From: Marinicrinis sediminis
Lineage (GTDB): Bacteria; Bacillota; Bacilli; Paenibacillales; KCTC-33676
NCBI RefSeq assembly: GCF_042685085.1
Contig: NZ_JBHUMM010000005.1
Coordinates: 129,223-193,222 of the forward strand
Direction: 5' to 3'
Length of the DNA: 64,000 nt
The stretch's first letter is position 1; the number at the start of each line of letters is the position of its first letter. A program made the position numbers and the translations under genes. Below the pieces are notes generated by a model, which did not search any database, was not told the origin of the DNA, and saw nothing but the letters and a program-made list of their open reading frames with translations. Of the stretch, positions 43,774 through 52,871 are shown piece after piece.

Positions 43774-43825
43774 AGGTTCACCCCTTTGAGCGTAATTCGA
43801 TCGATGACTTCATTGTAAGCCAGGC

Positions 43826-43839
43826 GGTAAGCGTTTTCT
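43826..43839. promoter_or_regulatory. Candidate catabolite-responsive element (cre)
   Basis: GGTAAGCGTTTTCT matches a TGTAAGCGTTTTCA-type cre at 12 of 14 positions and lies about 55 bp before the GT4 start, fitting carbon-catabolite control. The remainder of the 43774-44080 gap holds no gene that I can see, only a terminator at its far end. Confidence 0.4.
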
Positions 43840-44002
43840 ATATGTGGTCAAACAAAAATCAGAACCAAACAGCCGCATGATTTGTTACAGATACCAATTG
43901 CGGTCAGCTTGGCGCTGCAACGACAAGGGAACAGCTGCCTTTCTATCCGTTCTGTTCGCTCTGAGCTCTCTATTCGCTCTATCCGCTCTGAGAGCCCGCA
44001 GT

Positions 44003-44042
44003 AAAAAAAGAATACAGGGCGCGCAGGCGTCCCCGTATCCTT
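44003..44042 (-). terminator. Terminator of the DUF2225 gene
   Basis: On the minus strand GGATACGGGG pairs imperfectly with CCCTGTATTC around a GC-rich loop, then a T run follows (44003-44009). It lies 40 bp after the DUF2225 stop. Confidence 0.65.
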
Positions 44043-44080
44043 CTGTCCTCATTTACGTTTCCTCATTCATCAATCATCAA

Positions 44081-44770
44081 TCAGGCCTCTGCCTGCAATT
44101 TGTCCCGTTCCATATCCTCACGAACGACCGCCCATTGCTCCCGACAGGCTGCTATCATCGCTGCATCCATAATTTTCTGATCATTCACGACCCGGCTGAA
44201 CCAGCGAATCGCTTCATTGTAATTTTTCAATCTGCGCTGCAATTCCCCTAACAAATACATCAGCTTGGCATTGTTGACACTGACACCTTCGATTTCATAG
44301 ACCCGGATGTAGGCATCCAGCGCAAATTGCAGGAACCGCTTCTCCTGCTCATGTTGTTTGCGGTAGCGATAGAGCCACGCGATATGATGCAGCAAACCCG
44401 CAATCACCCGATCACTCTGCTGTGTAATCTGCGCGCACACCAGTGCGATCTTATAGGCGCTCATCGCGTCTTCCCACGTTCTTTCTCCGCCATAATCCCG
44501 GAAGGTCCAGTTGGCCGCGATCTTGTCAAAAAACTGTTTCTTCGCTGCCTCATTCCATTTGGCTTCGAAATTTTCCGTGTGGGCGTACCCACAGGTTGGA
44601 CATACCTGTACGACATAGTATTCCGGATTATAGCGTTCATCCTCGTAATAATGGCAGAAATCACTGTCTCTCGACATCGCTTTCTTGAACTTCGGTCTGA
44701 CTTTGGACGAATGATATGGGGTCTCGCACAATGAACATTGCTGCTGAATTGTATAGAGCGGCTCTACCAT
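44081..44770 (-). CDS. DUF2225 protein with zinc-finger-like cysteines
   Basis: The product has about 229 residues. The N-terminal part carries two cysteine pairs, CSLC near residue 12 and CPTC near residue 58, which probably bind zinc. The remaining two thirds form TPR-like helical hairpins (ALDAYIRVYEIEGV, LLGELQRRLKNYNEAIRWF). The ATG at 44770 follows GAGAGGAG; the frame from 44830 lacks a site. DUF2225 proteins are widespread in Firmicutes with no firm function. It follows the globin gene on the same strand. Confidence 0.75.
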   Translation of the reverse strand: MVEPLYTIQQQCSLCETPYHSSKVRPKFKKAMSRDSDFCHYYEDERYNPEYYVVQVCPTCGYAHTENFEAKWNEAAKKQFFDKIAANWTFRDYGGERTWEDAMSAYKIALVCAQITQQSDRVIAGLLHHIAWLYRYRKQHEQEKRFLQFALDAYIRVYEIEGVSVNNAKLMYLLGELQRRLKNYNEAIRWFSRVVNDQKIMDAAMIAACREQWAVVREDMERDKLQAEA

Positions 44771-44816
44771 CCCTGTCAGCTCCTCTCCCTGTGGCTGGTT
44801 TAAATTCTGAACGGTA

Positions 44817-45206
44817 TCAAGAACCGTCACGGTTGATAAAATGATAGGCGGGCGCAGACAGGCGCTCCAGAATCATTTTCTTCTTCTTGTCCTCCATGCC
44901 GATCTGCTCCAGCGCCTGTTTCATACAGCCGAGCCAGGCGTCTGCCCGTTCCTTGGTAATCGGAAATGGAAGATGTCTGGCTCGCATCATCGGATGCCCA
45001 TAGGCATTCGAATAAAGAGGCGGGCCACCAAAAAATTGTGTCAGGAACAAAAACTGCTTATCTTGAACAGGCTCGATATCTTCTGGGAACAACGGGCCAA
45101 TCTGTGGATTTTGCTGTACGATCGGGTAGAAGGCTTCCACCATTTTGCGAATGGTTTCTTCGCCGCCGATCCATTCATATAGAGATTCAGGGGGACGTTC
45201 CGTCAT
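44817..45206 (-). CDS. Truncated hemoglobin, group II (YjbI-like)
   Basis: The product has about 129 residues with the 2-on-2 globin fold. The helix-B/E residues YEWIGGEETIRKMVEAFY, FLTQFFGGPPLYS and the proximal histidine in MMRARHLPFPIT are all present, as in B. subtilis YjbI. Such proteins bind O2, NO or peroxide and protect against oxidative or nitrosative stress. Two closely spaced ATGs (45212 and 45206) follow GGAGG. A longer frame to 45281 is not family-like. It is divergent from ylbJ. Confidence 0.88.
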   Translation of the reverse strand: MTERPPESLYEWIGGEETIRKMVEAFYPIVQQNPQIGPLFPEDIEPVQDKQFLFLTQFFGGPPLYSNAYGHPMMRARHLPFPITKERADAWLGCMKQALEQIGMEDKKKKMILERLSAPAYHFINRDGS

Positions 45207-45372
45207 GCACATCGCTCCTCCAGCATTTATTTTTTTCATTATAGCACGGAAGCCTGTCCTTCGCATGACCCGCTCGGACAACCATTCATATTCCCCTCTC
45301 CCGTTTCATATACTGGGTAGCAATATACAACCGGACAACATGGTCTGACGATAGAATGGAGGATTCCTGTAC

Positions 45373-46671
45373 GTGATCCGACAAGCTTATTCTGCTGCAT
45401 ATCTGTGCCTCTTTCTGACCATGACGGGCATGCTGGCCCTTTTCATTCTTTATCCCCAACCGCTGCTTCAGGCTTCCATGCAGGGTCTCGACATCTGGTG
45501 GGAGGTGCTCTTTCCTGCCCTGTTTCCGTTTCTCGTCATTTCGGAGCTGATGCTGGGCTTCGGTATCGTCCATTTCTTCGGCACCTTACTCGATCCCCTC
45601 ATGCGTCCCCTGTTTCGGGTACCCGGACTGGGTGGATTTGTACTCGCCATGGGCTTCGCTTCCGGCTATCCGGTTGGTTCCCGCCTGACCGCCCAATTGC
45701 GGGAGCAGCAGTTGATCAGTCGAACAGAAGGCGAGCGGCTGATTTCGTTCACAACGACATCCGACCCCATTTTCCTGATTGGCGCCGTATCCGTCGGCTT
45801 TTTTCATCAGGCTGAAATTGCCGTAGTGCTTGCACTTGCCCACTATTCCGCTGCACTCCTGGTCGGCCTTCTATACCGCTTCTATGGAACGAACGAGAAC
45901 AAGGTGCGACGAGCCAACTCGTGCAGGAACGATCATGCTCAGATCCAGCCTCCAAGGCCCATTCCCGATGACACACCGCCTTCCGGCTCTTTACTGCGTG
46001 AAGCCTTTATGGCCATGCATCGTTCCCGAATCATACAGAACAAACCCGTGGGCACCCTGCTGCGCGAATCCATCCAGTCCGCCGTCCAGCTTGTGATGGT
46101 GATTGGCGGACTCGTCGTATTTTTCTCGGTACTCATCGCATGCCTCGAAATCGTGCAGATCCTCGACCGCCTGTATGACATACTCGCCGTCTTGTTTGCA
46201 TTCATTGCCCTGCCCGTTTCCTTCTCTGTTCCCATCGTTAGCGGACTGTTCGAGGTAACGCTAGGGGCGAAGCATGCAGGGAATTTGGCGGGAACCGAAT
46301 CGCTTAAGCTGGCAAGCGCAACGGCAGCGCTCCTTTTATCCTGGGGAGGGTTGAGCGTCCACGCCCAGGTCGCCAGCCTGATCAATCGTACAGACATGCG
46401 TATGCGTCCCTTCATTGCTGCGCGGCTAATTCATGGTCTCCTTGCTTTTGTGCTCGTACTGCTTCTCTGGCCATTCACGCCTCACCTGGAGCATGTGCTG
46501 CTTCCGGTCTGGTCGCCTGATGCACAGTCTGCCTTCGCCGTATCCTTCACCAGCAGCCTGCAGGTGATACGCCTCTTCCTCTTCCTGTTGCTCGGCTTGC
46601 TCCTGCTCAGCTGGCTCATGCATCACATTCGCCGAATCGTTCACCTGCTGCGTCCGCCTACTTCCCGTTGA
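45373..46671 (+). CDS. ylbJ: Sporulation integral membrane protein YlbJ
   Basis: The 432-residue polytopic protein has nucleoside-transporter gate-type domains. The conserved block GFASGYPVGSRLTAQL followed by RTEGERLISFTTTSDPIF near residues 95-135 is typical of YlbJ, a sigma-E sporulation membrane protein. A polar loop near residues 175-215 is longer than in B. subtilis YlbJ. The start is a GTG about ten bases after GGAGG. The gene is monocistronic and divergent from the globin gene. Confidence 0.88.
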   Translation: MIRQAYSAAYLCLFLTMTGMLALFILYPQPLLQASMQGLDIWWEVLFPALFPFLVISELMLGFGIVHFFGTLLDPLMRPLFRVPGLGGFVLAMGFASGYPVGSRLTAQLREQQLISRTEGERLISFTTTSDPIFLIGAVSVGFFHQAEIAVVLALAHYSAALLVGLLYRFYGTNENKVRRANSCRNDHAQIQPPRPIPDDTPPSGSLLREAFMAMHRSRIIQNKPVGTLLRESIQSAVQLVMVIGGLVVFFSVLIACLEIVQILDRLYDILAVLFAFIALPVSFSVPIVSGLFEVTLGAKHAGNLAGTESLKLASATAALLLSWGGLSVHAQVASLINRTDMRMRPFIAARLIHGLLAFVLVLLLWPFTPHLEHVLLPVWSPDAQSAFAVSFTSSLQVIRLFLFLLLGLLLLSWLMHHIRRIVHLLRPPTSR

Positions 46672-46728
46672 GTTCTGTCCGCAGATTCGATATGATGAGA
46701 TGGAACAAGCGGTTAGGAGGAAATGAGT

Positions 46729-47550
46729 TTGAACTACTATGTATTGAGCCGAGGGGATGAAACCTCTAATTCCTTAAAAAAAGCGTTTGAAGCAATGGCT
46801 GAAGAACGTCACATGAAACAAGACGAAAAAAATCCCGACATTGTCATTTCCATCGGCGGAGACGGAACGATGCTACTGGCCTTTCATTCCTTCGTCGAAC
46901 AGCTCGACCGCATTTCATTTGTAGGCGTACATACCGGACATTTAGGCTTTTATGCCGACTGGAAATCAGACGAACTTGAGACATTGGTGGAGCTGATGGC
47001 AAGTTCTCCCCAGTTGTTCTCTCACAAGATTGTGGAATACCCACTGCTGGATATCGAGATTACGACCCTTGACGGGCAATCCCATACGTACTATGCCCTG
47101 AATGAATGTACCTTGCGTGGGGGACGATCTACACTCGTAGCTGAACTGCATCTCAACGATACACCGTTTGAGATGTTTCGCGGGGACGGCATGTGCATCT
47201 CCACCCCGTCTGGAAGCACGGCCTATAACAAAAGCCTGGGCGGCGCGATCATCCATCCGGCTATCGAAACCATTCAAATTGCCGAGATGGCTTCGATCAA
47301 CAACCGTGTTTTCCGAACGCTCGGTTCTTCCATGCTGCTTCCCAAGCATCACCACTGTGATATTTACCCGAAGACCAACCAGCCCTTGCAAATCTCAGTC
47401 GATCATATGCAATTGGAATTTGAAGCGGTCCAAACGCTGCGATGCAAAGTGGCCAGACAAAAGGTTCGCTTCGCCAGATATCGTCCTTTTCCATTCTGGA
47501 ACCGCGTGAAAGAGGCCTTTATTGGCTCCAAGTACGACGAACAACGCTGA
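46729..47550 (+). CDS. NAD kinase
   Basis: This enzyme phosphorylates NAD to NADP using ATP or polyphosphate. The product is 273 residues from the TTG at 46729, which lies eight bases after AGGAGG; the ATG at 46723 is only two bases from that site. The diacylglycerol-kinase-like GGDGT motif is in ISIGGDGTML, and the second motif is NECTLRGGRSTLVAEL with the TPTGSTAY-like STPSGSTAYNKSLGG. It is like the shorter Bacillus NAD kinase PpnKB. It is a single gene with a strong terminator. Confidence 0.93.
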   Translation: MNYYVLSRGDETSNSLKKAFEAMAEERHMKQDEKNPDIVISIGGDGTMLLAFHSFVEQLDRISFVGVHTGHLGFYADWKSDELETLVELMASSPQLFSHKIVEYPLLDIEITTLDGQSHTYYALNECTLRGGRSTLVAELHLNDTPFEMFRGDGMCISTPSGSTAYNKSLGGAIIHPAIETIQIAEMASINNRVFRTLGSSMLLPKHHHCDIYPKTNQPLQISVDHMQLEFEAVQTLRCKVARQKVRFARYRPFPFWNRVKEAFIGSKYDEQR

Positions 47551-47605
47551 ATCACAGTAAAAAAAGAAACATGCGGATTTACAACGATAAGGAAATATCA
47601 AATTA

Positions 47606-47652
47606 AAAAGCCCAACTTCTCTGCAAAACAAATAGAGAAAGTGGGCTTTTCT
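47606..47652. terminator. Bidirectional terminator
   Basis: AAAAGCCCAACTTCTCT pairs with AGAGAAAGTGGGCTTTT with one mismatch. It lies between convergent NAD kinase and DJ-1/PfpI genes. Confidence 0.85.
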
Positions 47653-47663
47653 GTTACATTCGC

Positions 47664-48296
47664 TCAGCTATTTAATGAATTCATTAACTGGAAGAAGTAT
47701 TCATCTTTATGAGTCTTATTGAGGTGATACCATGCATGTAATGTATCTGGTGCAAAGACATCTAGTTTTTTCAGAACTTCCATCGCAAATTCCAGAGGAG
47801 CTATTCCTGATGCCGTAACTAAATTCGCATCAGATATCGCAGATTCCACATCGTAGAATTTTTCTCCTTTATAGTTAGGACATACCATTTTCGTGTATGC
47901 TAAATGATTACTTGTATGTCTTCTAGTATCTAAGTATCCCCTATTCGCAAGGGCCTCAATTGCACCACAAATGGCAGCAACGATCGTGCCATTCTTTAAA
48001 GCTTGTCCAATTGATTCCAAGATAGGTTGATGGATGTCTTCATTCCAAGTAGTCCCTCCTGGTAAAATTAATAGATCTTTATGCTCAAAAGTATATTCAT
48101 CCAGAGAAATATCTGGTTTTATATTCAGTCCTCCCATCGTCGTAATCATTTCTTTATTAGCGCCTACAGTCATTACTTTCAAGGGTGCTACATTTTTTTT
48201 GAAATATCTGCCTGAGTTTAGTTCAGCAGTTAAATATCCATATTCCCAGTCCGACATTGTATGAAATACATATAGAAAAGCTTTTTTTGTTTGCAT
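47664..48296 (-). CDS. DJ-1/PfpI-family protein
   Basis: The product has about 210 residues with the flavodoxin-like class-I amidotransferase fold. The nucleophile elbow is VAAICGAIEAL with the reactive cysteine, and the acidic partner strand is in LLILPGGTTW. The ATG at 48296 follows GGAG. It resembles Bacillus YoaZ/YdeA-type proteins, which are linked to stress or glycation repair. It is clearly more AT-rich than its neighbours and shares strand and composition with the WYL regulator gene beside it, which probably controls it. Confidence 0.85.
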   Translation of the reverse strand: MQTKKAFLYVFHTMSDWEYGYLTAELNSGRYFKKNVAPLKVMTVGANKEMITTMGGLNIKPDISLDEYTFEHKDLLILPGGTTWNEDIHQPILESIGQALKNGTIVAAICGAIEALANRGYLDTRRHTSNHLAYTKMVCPNYKGEKFYDVESAISDANLVTASGIAPLEFAMEVLKKLDVFAPDTLHAWYHLNKTHKDEYFFQLMNSLNS

Positions 48297-48367
48297 CCAA
48301 TAGCACTCCAATCACGATTGATGTAGCCATTATATAATAGCTTCACTGACAGTTAGCGTCAGTGAAG

Positions 48368-49333
48368 TTATGATTCTTGATGAAATTTTATTAAGTCCGA
48401 CAGAACTTCAACAAGTTTTTTCTTCAGACTTACTGGCTCCATCACTTTAATCGATTTATTGTACGGCAAAAGTAAATAAGGTACATATGTATGTACGATA
48501 TCTTTTTCAAGAAGAAAAACGGCTTGATTTGAAGTCCGTTCATGTACATAATGTCCTAAAAACCAATGTTGGCAAATATCAGCCAATGCACTTTTATCCC
48601 CACTAATAACCAAAGAAATCATCCCTTCCTTATCTTCCATAGCTGGTAGATGATTTTTCATAAAGAAGTCACGTGCTGAAAAATTTTCTGGCCGGTTAAA
48701 CTTATTTTCGGTTAATATGAGACTTTCAATTCGATCTACTCTAAAACTACGGATATCATTTCTAAGATGACAAAATCCAATCACATACCACTTATGATTC
48801 CAATAGAGAATTTTGTACGGATCGACCATTCTATAATTGAATTCCTTTTCGCCACTTTTATGGTAAACCATTTTTACTGAGTACCTGTTAGCTAAGGCCT
48901 GCTCCAACTCCTTCAAAAAAGATTCCATGGAGAGAGAACTTACTCGACTTATGACTTCAAGACTATCAAAATGTTGATTTACCTTTGTTTCCTGCTGTTT
49001 GTTTGCGTATTTACTTAGTTTTGAAGTGGCCCTATTGAGTGCTTCACCTCCATAATATCCGGCTTCTTCTGCAAAAACAGCCGCATGGTATAGTGAAGTT
49101 TGCTCCTCAAAATCAAAAAAAAGAGGAGCCTCAATAAAATTGTTCAATAAAGTGTATCCACCGTTATGTCCTGGTTCAGAAATGATAGGGACGCCACTTG
49201 TTGAAATGGTATCCATATAACGATACACCGTTCTTATGTTCATTTCTAATTTTTCTGAGATTTGTTTTGCGGTTATTTTTTCACCTGAACGCAGCATCCA
49301 TATCATCGCCAACATATTGTCGATTTTAGGCAT
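48368..49333 (-). CDS. YafY-type HTH and WYL-domain regulator
   Basis: This 321-residue regulator has an N-terminal HTH_11 winged helix (EKITAKQISEKLEMNIRTVY) and a central WYL domain (YKILYWNHKWYVIGFCHL, with FRVDRIESL). The C-terminal WCX extension follows. WYL domains sense nucleic acids or small ligands. The start follows AAAGGAT. It is AT-rich like the DJ-1/PfpI gene downstream, separated by a 71-bp gap, so the two look like one acquired stress-response module. Confidence 0.88.
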   Translation of the reverse strand: MPKIDNMLAMIWMLRSGEKITAKQISEKLEMNIRTVYRYMDTISTSGVPIISEPGHNGGYTLLNNFIEAPLFFDFEEQTSLYHAAVFAEEAGYYGGEALNRATSKLSKYANKQQETKVNQHFDSLEVISRVSSLSMESFLKELEQALANRYSVKMVYHKSGEKEFNYRMVDPYKILYWNHKWYVIGFCHLRNDIRSFRVDRIESLILTENKFNRPENFSARDFFMKNHLPAMEDKEGMISLVISGDKSALADICQHWFLGHYVHERTSNQAVFLLEKDIVHTYVPYLLLPYNKSIKVMEPVSLKKKLVEVLSDLIKFHQES

Positions 49334-49564
49334 ATCCTTTCACCTCTATATTAAATATATTTCCAATTTCGAGTGTAACTCATCCACTATTTTTCCGATC
49401 GTTTTCTAGACGAGCTTTTCTTTGGGAGTAAATTACCTTCTATGATCTGTCATCCAACTAAGCATACTCCTTTTTGCTGTCTAGATTATAGCTGCTAGTT
49501 CAAGGTTTAGCACTACTGGTATTGTAATTGTGTTTCTTAAATGTCAGCTTTAAATGACTACAAA

Positions 49565-49611
49565 AAACGGCGACCTCTCCAGATCTTAGATCAGGCAGAA
49601 GGTCGCCGTTT
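49565..49611 (-). terminator. Terminator of the lipA-yutD operon
   Basis: The perfect 12-bp arms AAACGGCGACCT (49565-49576) and AGGTCGCCGTTT (49600-49611) are followed, on the minus strand, by a T run. The 49334-49564 gap is otherwise without a visible gene. Confidence 0.8.
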
Positions 49612-49653
49612 CGTATTTACATGTTTCACACGGTTGTTTCTGGCACGCTCTTG

Positions 49654-50076
49654 TCAGGCGTGTTGTTTTTGCGAGGATTTGTCCGGCTTTTCCGATTTGC
49701 CAGACCGATCTGCTTTCTCCCGGCGATCTGAAGAACGATGGTGTCTGCCACCTTCACGTCCTTCGCGCCCCTCCCTGGAAGGTCGCTCTTTCTTGGGCTC
49801 TTCCATCCGCTTCAACACGAAGTAGGCACAGCCGAAATTGCAGTATTCCAGCAAGTAATCTTCAAGCTGATCGAAGGTATTCTGGTCTCTCGGAACCTGC
49901 TTGCCTGTATGCTCTTTGTGAAAGCCTTTCAGGCGAAGCTGGTTGTAGCCCCAGTCCCCGACAATGTATTCGTACTTGTCCAACACTTCACTGTAGCGAT
50001 CCCGAAACGCTTCCGCATTCCATCCGTTTCGGTGATCCTTCAACAGTTCATATTGCTTGCCACCCAATTGAATCAA
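49654..50076 (-). CDS. yutD: YutD-family protein with a charged low-complexity tail
   Basis: The product has about 140 residues. The conserved YutD domain covers the first 90 or so (GGKQYELLKDHRNGWN, EYIVGDWGYNQLRLKGF, LEDYLLEYCNFGCAYFVLK). The last 50 residues are a Lys/Arg/Glu/Ser-rich disordered tail. I favour the TTG at 50076, six bases after GGAGGGG; the ATG at 50091 overlaps that site. It is co-directional with and just after lipA, the arrangement found in Bacillus. Function is unknown. Confidence 0.8.
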   Translation of the reverse strand: MIQLGGKQYELLKDHRNGWNAEAFRDRYSEVLDKYEYIVGDWGYNQLRLKGFHKEHTGKQVPRDQNTFDQLEDYLLEYCNFGCAYFVLKRMEEPKKERPSREGREGREGGRHHRSSDRREKADRSGKSEKPDKSSQKQHA

Positions 50077-50125
50077 TCGTTTCCCCTCCATCTCACACTG
50101 CGGTTCAGTTGAAGGGAAGATTCAG

Positions 50126-51025
50126 CTATGCCTGCTCCGCTGCAATCGTACGATCTGCGGCTTCCTTTTGTTCATGAGCATGGTATGAGCTTCTGACGAG
50201 CGGGCCGGATTCCACGTGACTGAATCCTCTCTTCAAGCCTTCTTCCTTCAGTGCTTCGAACTCTTCAGGTGTATAATATTTTTCAATCTTCAGATGATGT
50301 CTGGTTGGCTGCAGATACTGCCCAATTGTTAAAATGTTGCAATCTACGGCTCGCAGGTCATCCATCGTCTGCAAAATATCTTCCCAGGTTTCTCCTACCC
50401 CGATCATGATACTGGACTTTGTCGGAATTTTGGGCGCGTACGCTTTAGATGTCCGAAGCAGTCCCAAGGTTCGGGCATACTTCGCTTTGGAACGAACCCG
50501 ATCTGACAATCTTTCGACGGTTTCTACATTGTGATTCAGCACATCGGGCTTCGCATCGAGCACCTTTTCCAGCGCCTCTGCATTTCCCATGAAATCCGGG
50601 ATCAGCACCTCCACGCTGCATAAAGGCAGCTTTTCACGAACGGCCTTGACCGATTCTGCAAAAATACTTGCCCCGCCATCACGAAGATCATCTCTGGCAA
50701 CAGAAGTAATGACACAATGGTTCAGGCCCATCTGCTCTGCTGCTTCTGCCACACGCTGCGGCTCCTGGAGATCCAGTTCTGTAGGCAGTCCGGTATTGAC
50801 CGCACAAAATCGGCATGCACGCGTGCATGTATCGCCCAAAATCATAAAGGTTGCGGTACGGTTCGCCCAGCATTCGTGGATATTCGGACATTTCGCTTCT
50901 TCACACACGGTATGAAGCGTCTTCGACCGCATCATCTGCTTTAATTCCTTGAATTCTTTGAATTCATCTCCGGACGTCAATTTTATCTTTAACCAGTCCG
51001 GCTTGCGCTTGGTAGTAAGTGCCAT
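50126..51025 (-). CDS. lipA: Lipoyl synthase
   Basis: This 299-residue radical-SAM enzyme inserts two sulfurs into octanoyl chains on lipoyl domains. The auxiliary [4Fe-4S] cluster cysteines are in CEEAKCPNIHEC and the radical-SAM cluster in CTRACRFC, with the C-terminal RSSYHAHE arginine-serine motif. The length is normal. It is first in a lipA-yutD operon. Confidence 0.96.
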   Translation of the reverse strand: MALTTKRKPDWLKIKLTSGDEFKEFKELKQMMRSKTLHTVCEEAKCPNIHECWANRTATFMILGDTCTRACRFCAVNTGLPTELDLQEPQRVAEAAEQMGLNHCVITSVARDDLRDGGASIFAESVKAVREKLPLCSVEVLIPDFMGNAEALEKVLDAKPDVLNHNVETVERLSDRVRSKAKYARTLGLLRTSKAYAPKIPTKSSIMIGVGETWEDILQTMDDLRAVDCNILTIGQYLQPTRHHLKIEKYYTPEEFEALKEEGLKRGFSHVESGPLVRSSYHAHEQKEAADRTIAAEQA

Positions 51026-51131
51026 GTTTATCGCCTGCCTTACGGTTCAGTATGAATGTTCTGTCTCATTCTCCCATCCTATCTTCGTATTATAACATGT
51101 TTGCCCTAACATTCCACATCGTCGCCCGTTT

Positions 51132-51152
51132 CTGTTAAGATAAGTTTAACAG
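51132..51152. promoter_or_regulatory. Candidate operator upstream of larE
   Basis: CTGTTAA and TTAACAG form 7-bp arms around GATAAGT, 30 bp before the larE start. A -10-like TAAGAT overlaps the left arm, so a bound repressor would block transcription. No regulator gene is adjacent. Confidence 0.4.
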
Positions 51153-51181
51153 CGTATGACATTCATGGAGGAGGAATATCG

Positions 51182-52030
51182 ATGAATCAACCCTTATCCT
51201 TACAGGAGAAAGATGCCCGATTAGGTTCGATTTTAAGAGAAATGGGAAGCGCGCTAGTCGCTTTTTCCGGGGGCGTAGACAGCACCTTTGTTTTACTTCG
51301 TGCGAAGCAGGAACTTGGGGATAACGTCGTCGCCGTCGTGGCAGCCTCCGAAACATTTCCGAGCAGGGAATTCGATGCCGCGGTTCAGCTGGCACAAGAC
51401 CTTGATGTGAAGCTTATCAAGACCGAGGTACAAGAGCTGGAAAATGCCGATTTTGTGAAAAACGATCCCAGTCGCTGCTATCATTGCAAAACCGGACTCT
51501 ATGTCCATTTGAAAAATATGGCCGCGGAGCATGGCTACCCATACATTCTCGACGGCTCCAATGTCGATGACCTCGGTGATTACCGTCCCGGGTTAAAAGC
51601 AAAAAATGAACAGGGCGTGCGCAGCATTTTGCAGGAAGCAGGCATGACCAAGGAGGAGATCAGACAGCTGTCCAAAGAGCAGGGTCTGCCTACCTGGAAC
51701 AAGCCTTCCTTTGCCTGCCTGTCCTCCCGTATTCCTTACGGGACCAAGATCGAGAAGCATAAAATTGATCAACTTGATGCAGCAGAGGAATACTTGCTGA
51801 AACTTGGCCTGTATCAGGTGCGTGTTCGTCATCATGATGAGATTGCCCGAATTGAAGTCATGCCGGAGGAAATCAGCAAGCTGCTGGAAGCGCGTGAAGA
51901 GATCCATCAAACCTTTACGAAGCTCGGGTTCAAATATGTCACCCTTGACTTGCAAGGCTATCGAACAGGCAGTATGAACGAGGTGCTTGATCGTAACGTC
52001 TATGCCTCACAGACAGGAGAGTCCAACTGA
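51182..52030 (+). CDS. larE: Pyridinium-thiocarboxylate synthase LarE (sacrificial sulfur transferase)
   Basis: This 282-residue PP-loop ATPase donates sulfur to the nickel-pincer nucleotide cofactor. The ATP-binding PP-loop is FSGGVDST near residue 29. The candidate sacrificial cysteine is C179 in KPSFACLSSRIP, equivalent to Cys176 in Lactobacillus plantarum LarE, so the single-Cys sacrificial mechanism is likely. A further cysteine pair (SRCYHCKTG, residues 98-103) is conserved in the family. The start follows GGAGG at seven bases. It is the first of the larE-larB-larC1 operon. Confidence 0.93.
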   Translation: MNQPLSLQEKDARLGSILREMGSALVAFSGGVDSTFVLLRAKQELGDNVVAVVAASETFPSREFDAAVQLAQDLDVKLIKTEVQELENADFVKNDPSRCYHCKTGLYVHLKNMAAEHGYPYILDGSNVDDLGDYRPGLKAKNEQGVRSILQEAGMTKEEIRQLSKEQGLPTWNKPSFACLSSRIPYGTKIEKHKIDQLDAAEEYLLKLGLYQVRVRHHDEIARIEVMPEEISKLLEAREEIHQTFTKLGFKYVTLDLQGYRTGSMNEVLDRNVYASQTGESN

Positions 52031-52031
52031 C

Positions 52032-52820
52032 ATGTCCATATCCCAATTTCTCAAAGAATTTGAAGCCGGATTGCTGACCATGACGCAATTGCAGGAAAAG
52101 CTGGAGAGCTATACCGCAGCGCTTCAAAAAGGCGTAGTCGAAATAAACGAGGCAGGAACCCATCTTGACGTGAATCGCGAGCAAAGACTTGGATTCCCGG
52201 AAGTCATCTATGGAGAAGGAAAAACAGCGGAGCAGATTCTAAACATTATGAACCGACTGAGTGAATATACCGATCGCATTCTTGCTACCCGCGTCGATGC
52301 GGAGAAGGGTGCGTACGTGCTGTCGCAATTTCCTGAAGCACAATATGATGAAGTCGGCCGCACCCTCACTTGGCGCAAGCACCCCGTCACGGAAGCAACC
52401 GGTTTGTACGGGAAAGCAGCCGTCGTCTGTGCGGGTACCTCCGATCTGCCAGTAGCTTCAGAAGCTGCGGCTACTGCGGCCATTATGGGGTGTGAGGTGA
52501 TCCGCATTCATGACGTCGGGGTTGCCGGAATTCATCGCCTGTTTGCCAAGCTTGACCAGATTCGCGAAGCGGATGTCATCATCGTCGTGGCCGGCATGGA
52601 AGGCGCACTGGCCAGTGTGCTGGGCGGTTTGGTTGACAAACCGATGATCGCAGTGCCGACCTCCATTGGCTATGGCGCTCACTACGAAGGTCTGGCAGCG
52701 TTATTGTCCATGCTCAATTCCTGTGCGCCCGGCGTTACCGTCGTAAATATTGACAATGGTTTCGGAGCCGGGTATGCAGCGGCTACCATCTTGAGAAATC
52801 GTGGCAACGTACAACCATAA
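52032..52820 (+). CDS. larB: Pyridinium-3,5-biscarboxylic acid mononucleotide synthase LarB
   Basis: The product has about 262 residues. LarB carboxylates and hydrolyses nicotinic acid adenine dinucleotide in the first step of pincer-cofactor synthesis. The C-terminal half is the AIR-carboxylase-like domain with AAVVCAGTSDLPVASEAA, the repeated VVAGMEGALASVLGGLV and IAVPTSIGYGAHYEG. The ATG lies one base after the larE stop, so they are translationally coupled. It is followed by larC1. Confidence 0.93.
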   Translation: MSISQFLKEFEAGLLTMTQLQEKLESYTAALQKGVVEINEAGTHLDVNREQRLGFPEVIYGEGKTAEQILNIMNRLSEYTDRILATRVDAEKGAYVLSQFPEAQYDEVGRTLTWRKHPVTEATGLYGKAAVVCAGTSDLPVASEAAATAAIMGCEVIRIHDVGVAGIHRLFAKLDQIREADVIIVVAGMEGALASVLGGLVDKPMIAVPTSIGYGAHYEGLAALLSMLNSCAPGVTVVNIDNGFGAGYAAATILRNRGNVQP

Positions 52821-52871
52821 TCCGTTTCCCATCACCCCGATGGGTCACGCATCCTAAGGAGATCCAGTGAA

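Noticed and set aside
43939..44000. Recurring CGCTCTGAG-like words
   Set aside because: Only two or three imperfect copies in a short stretch, with no regular spacing.
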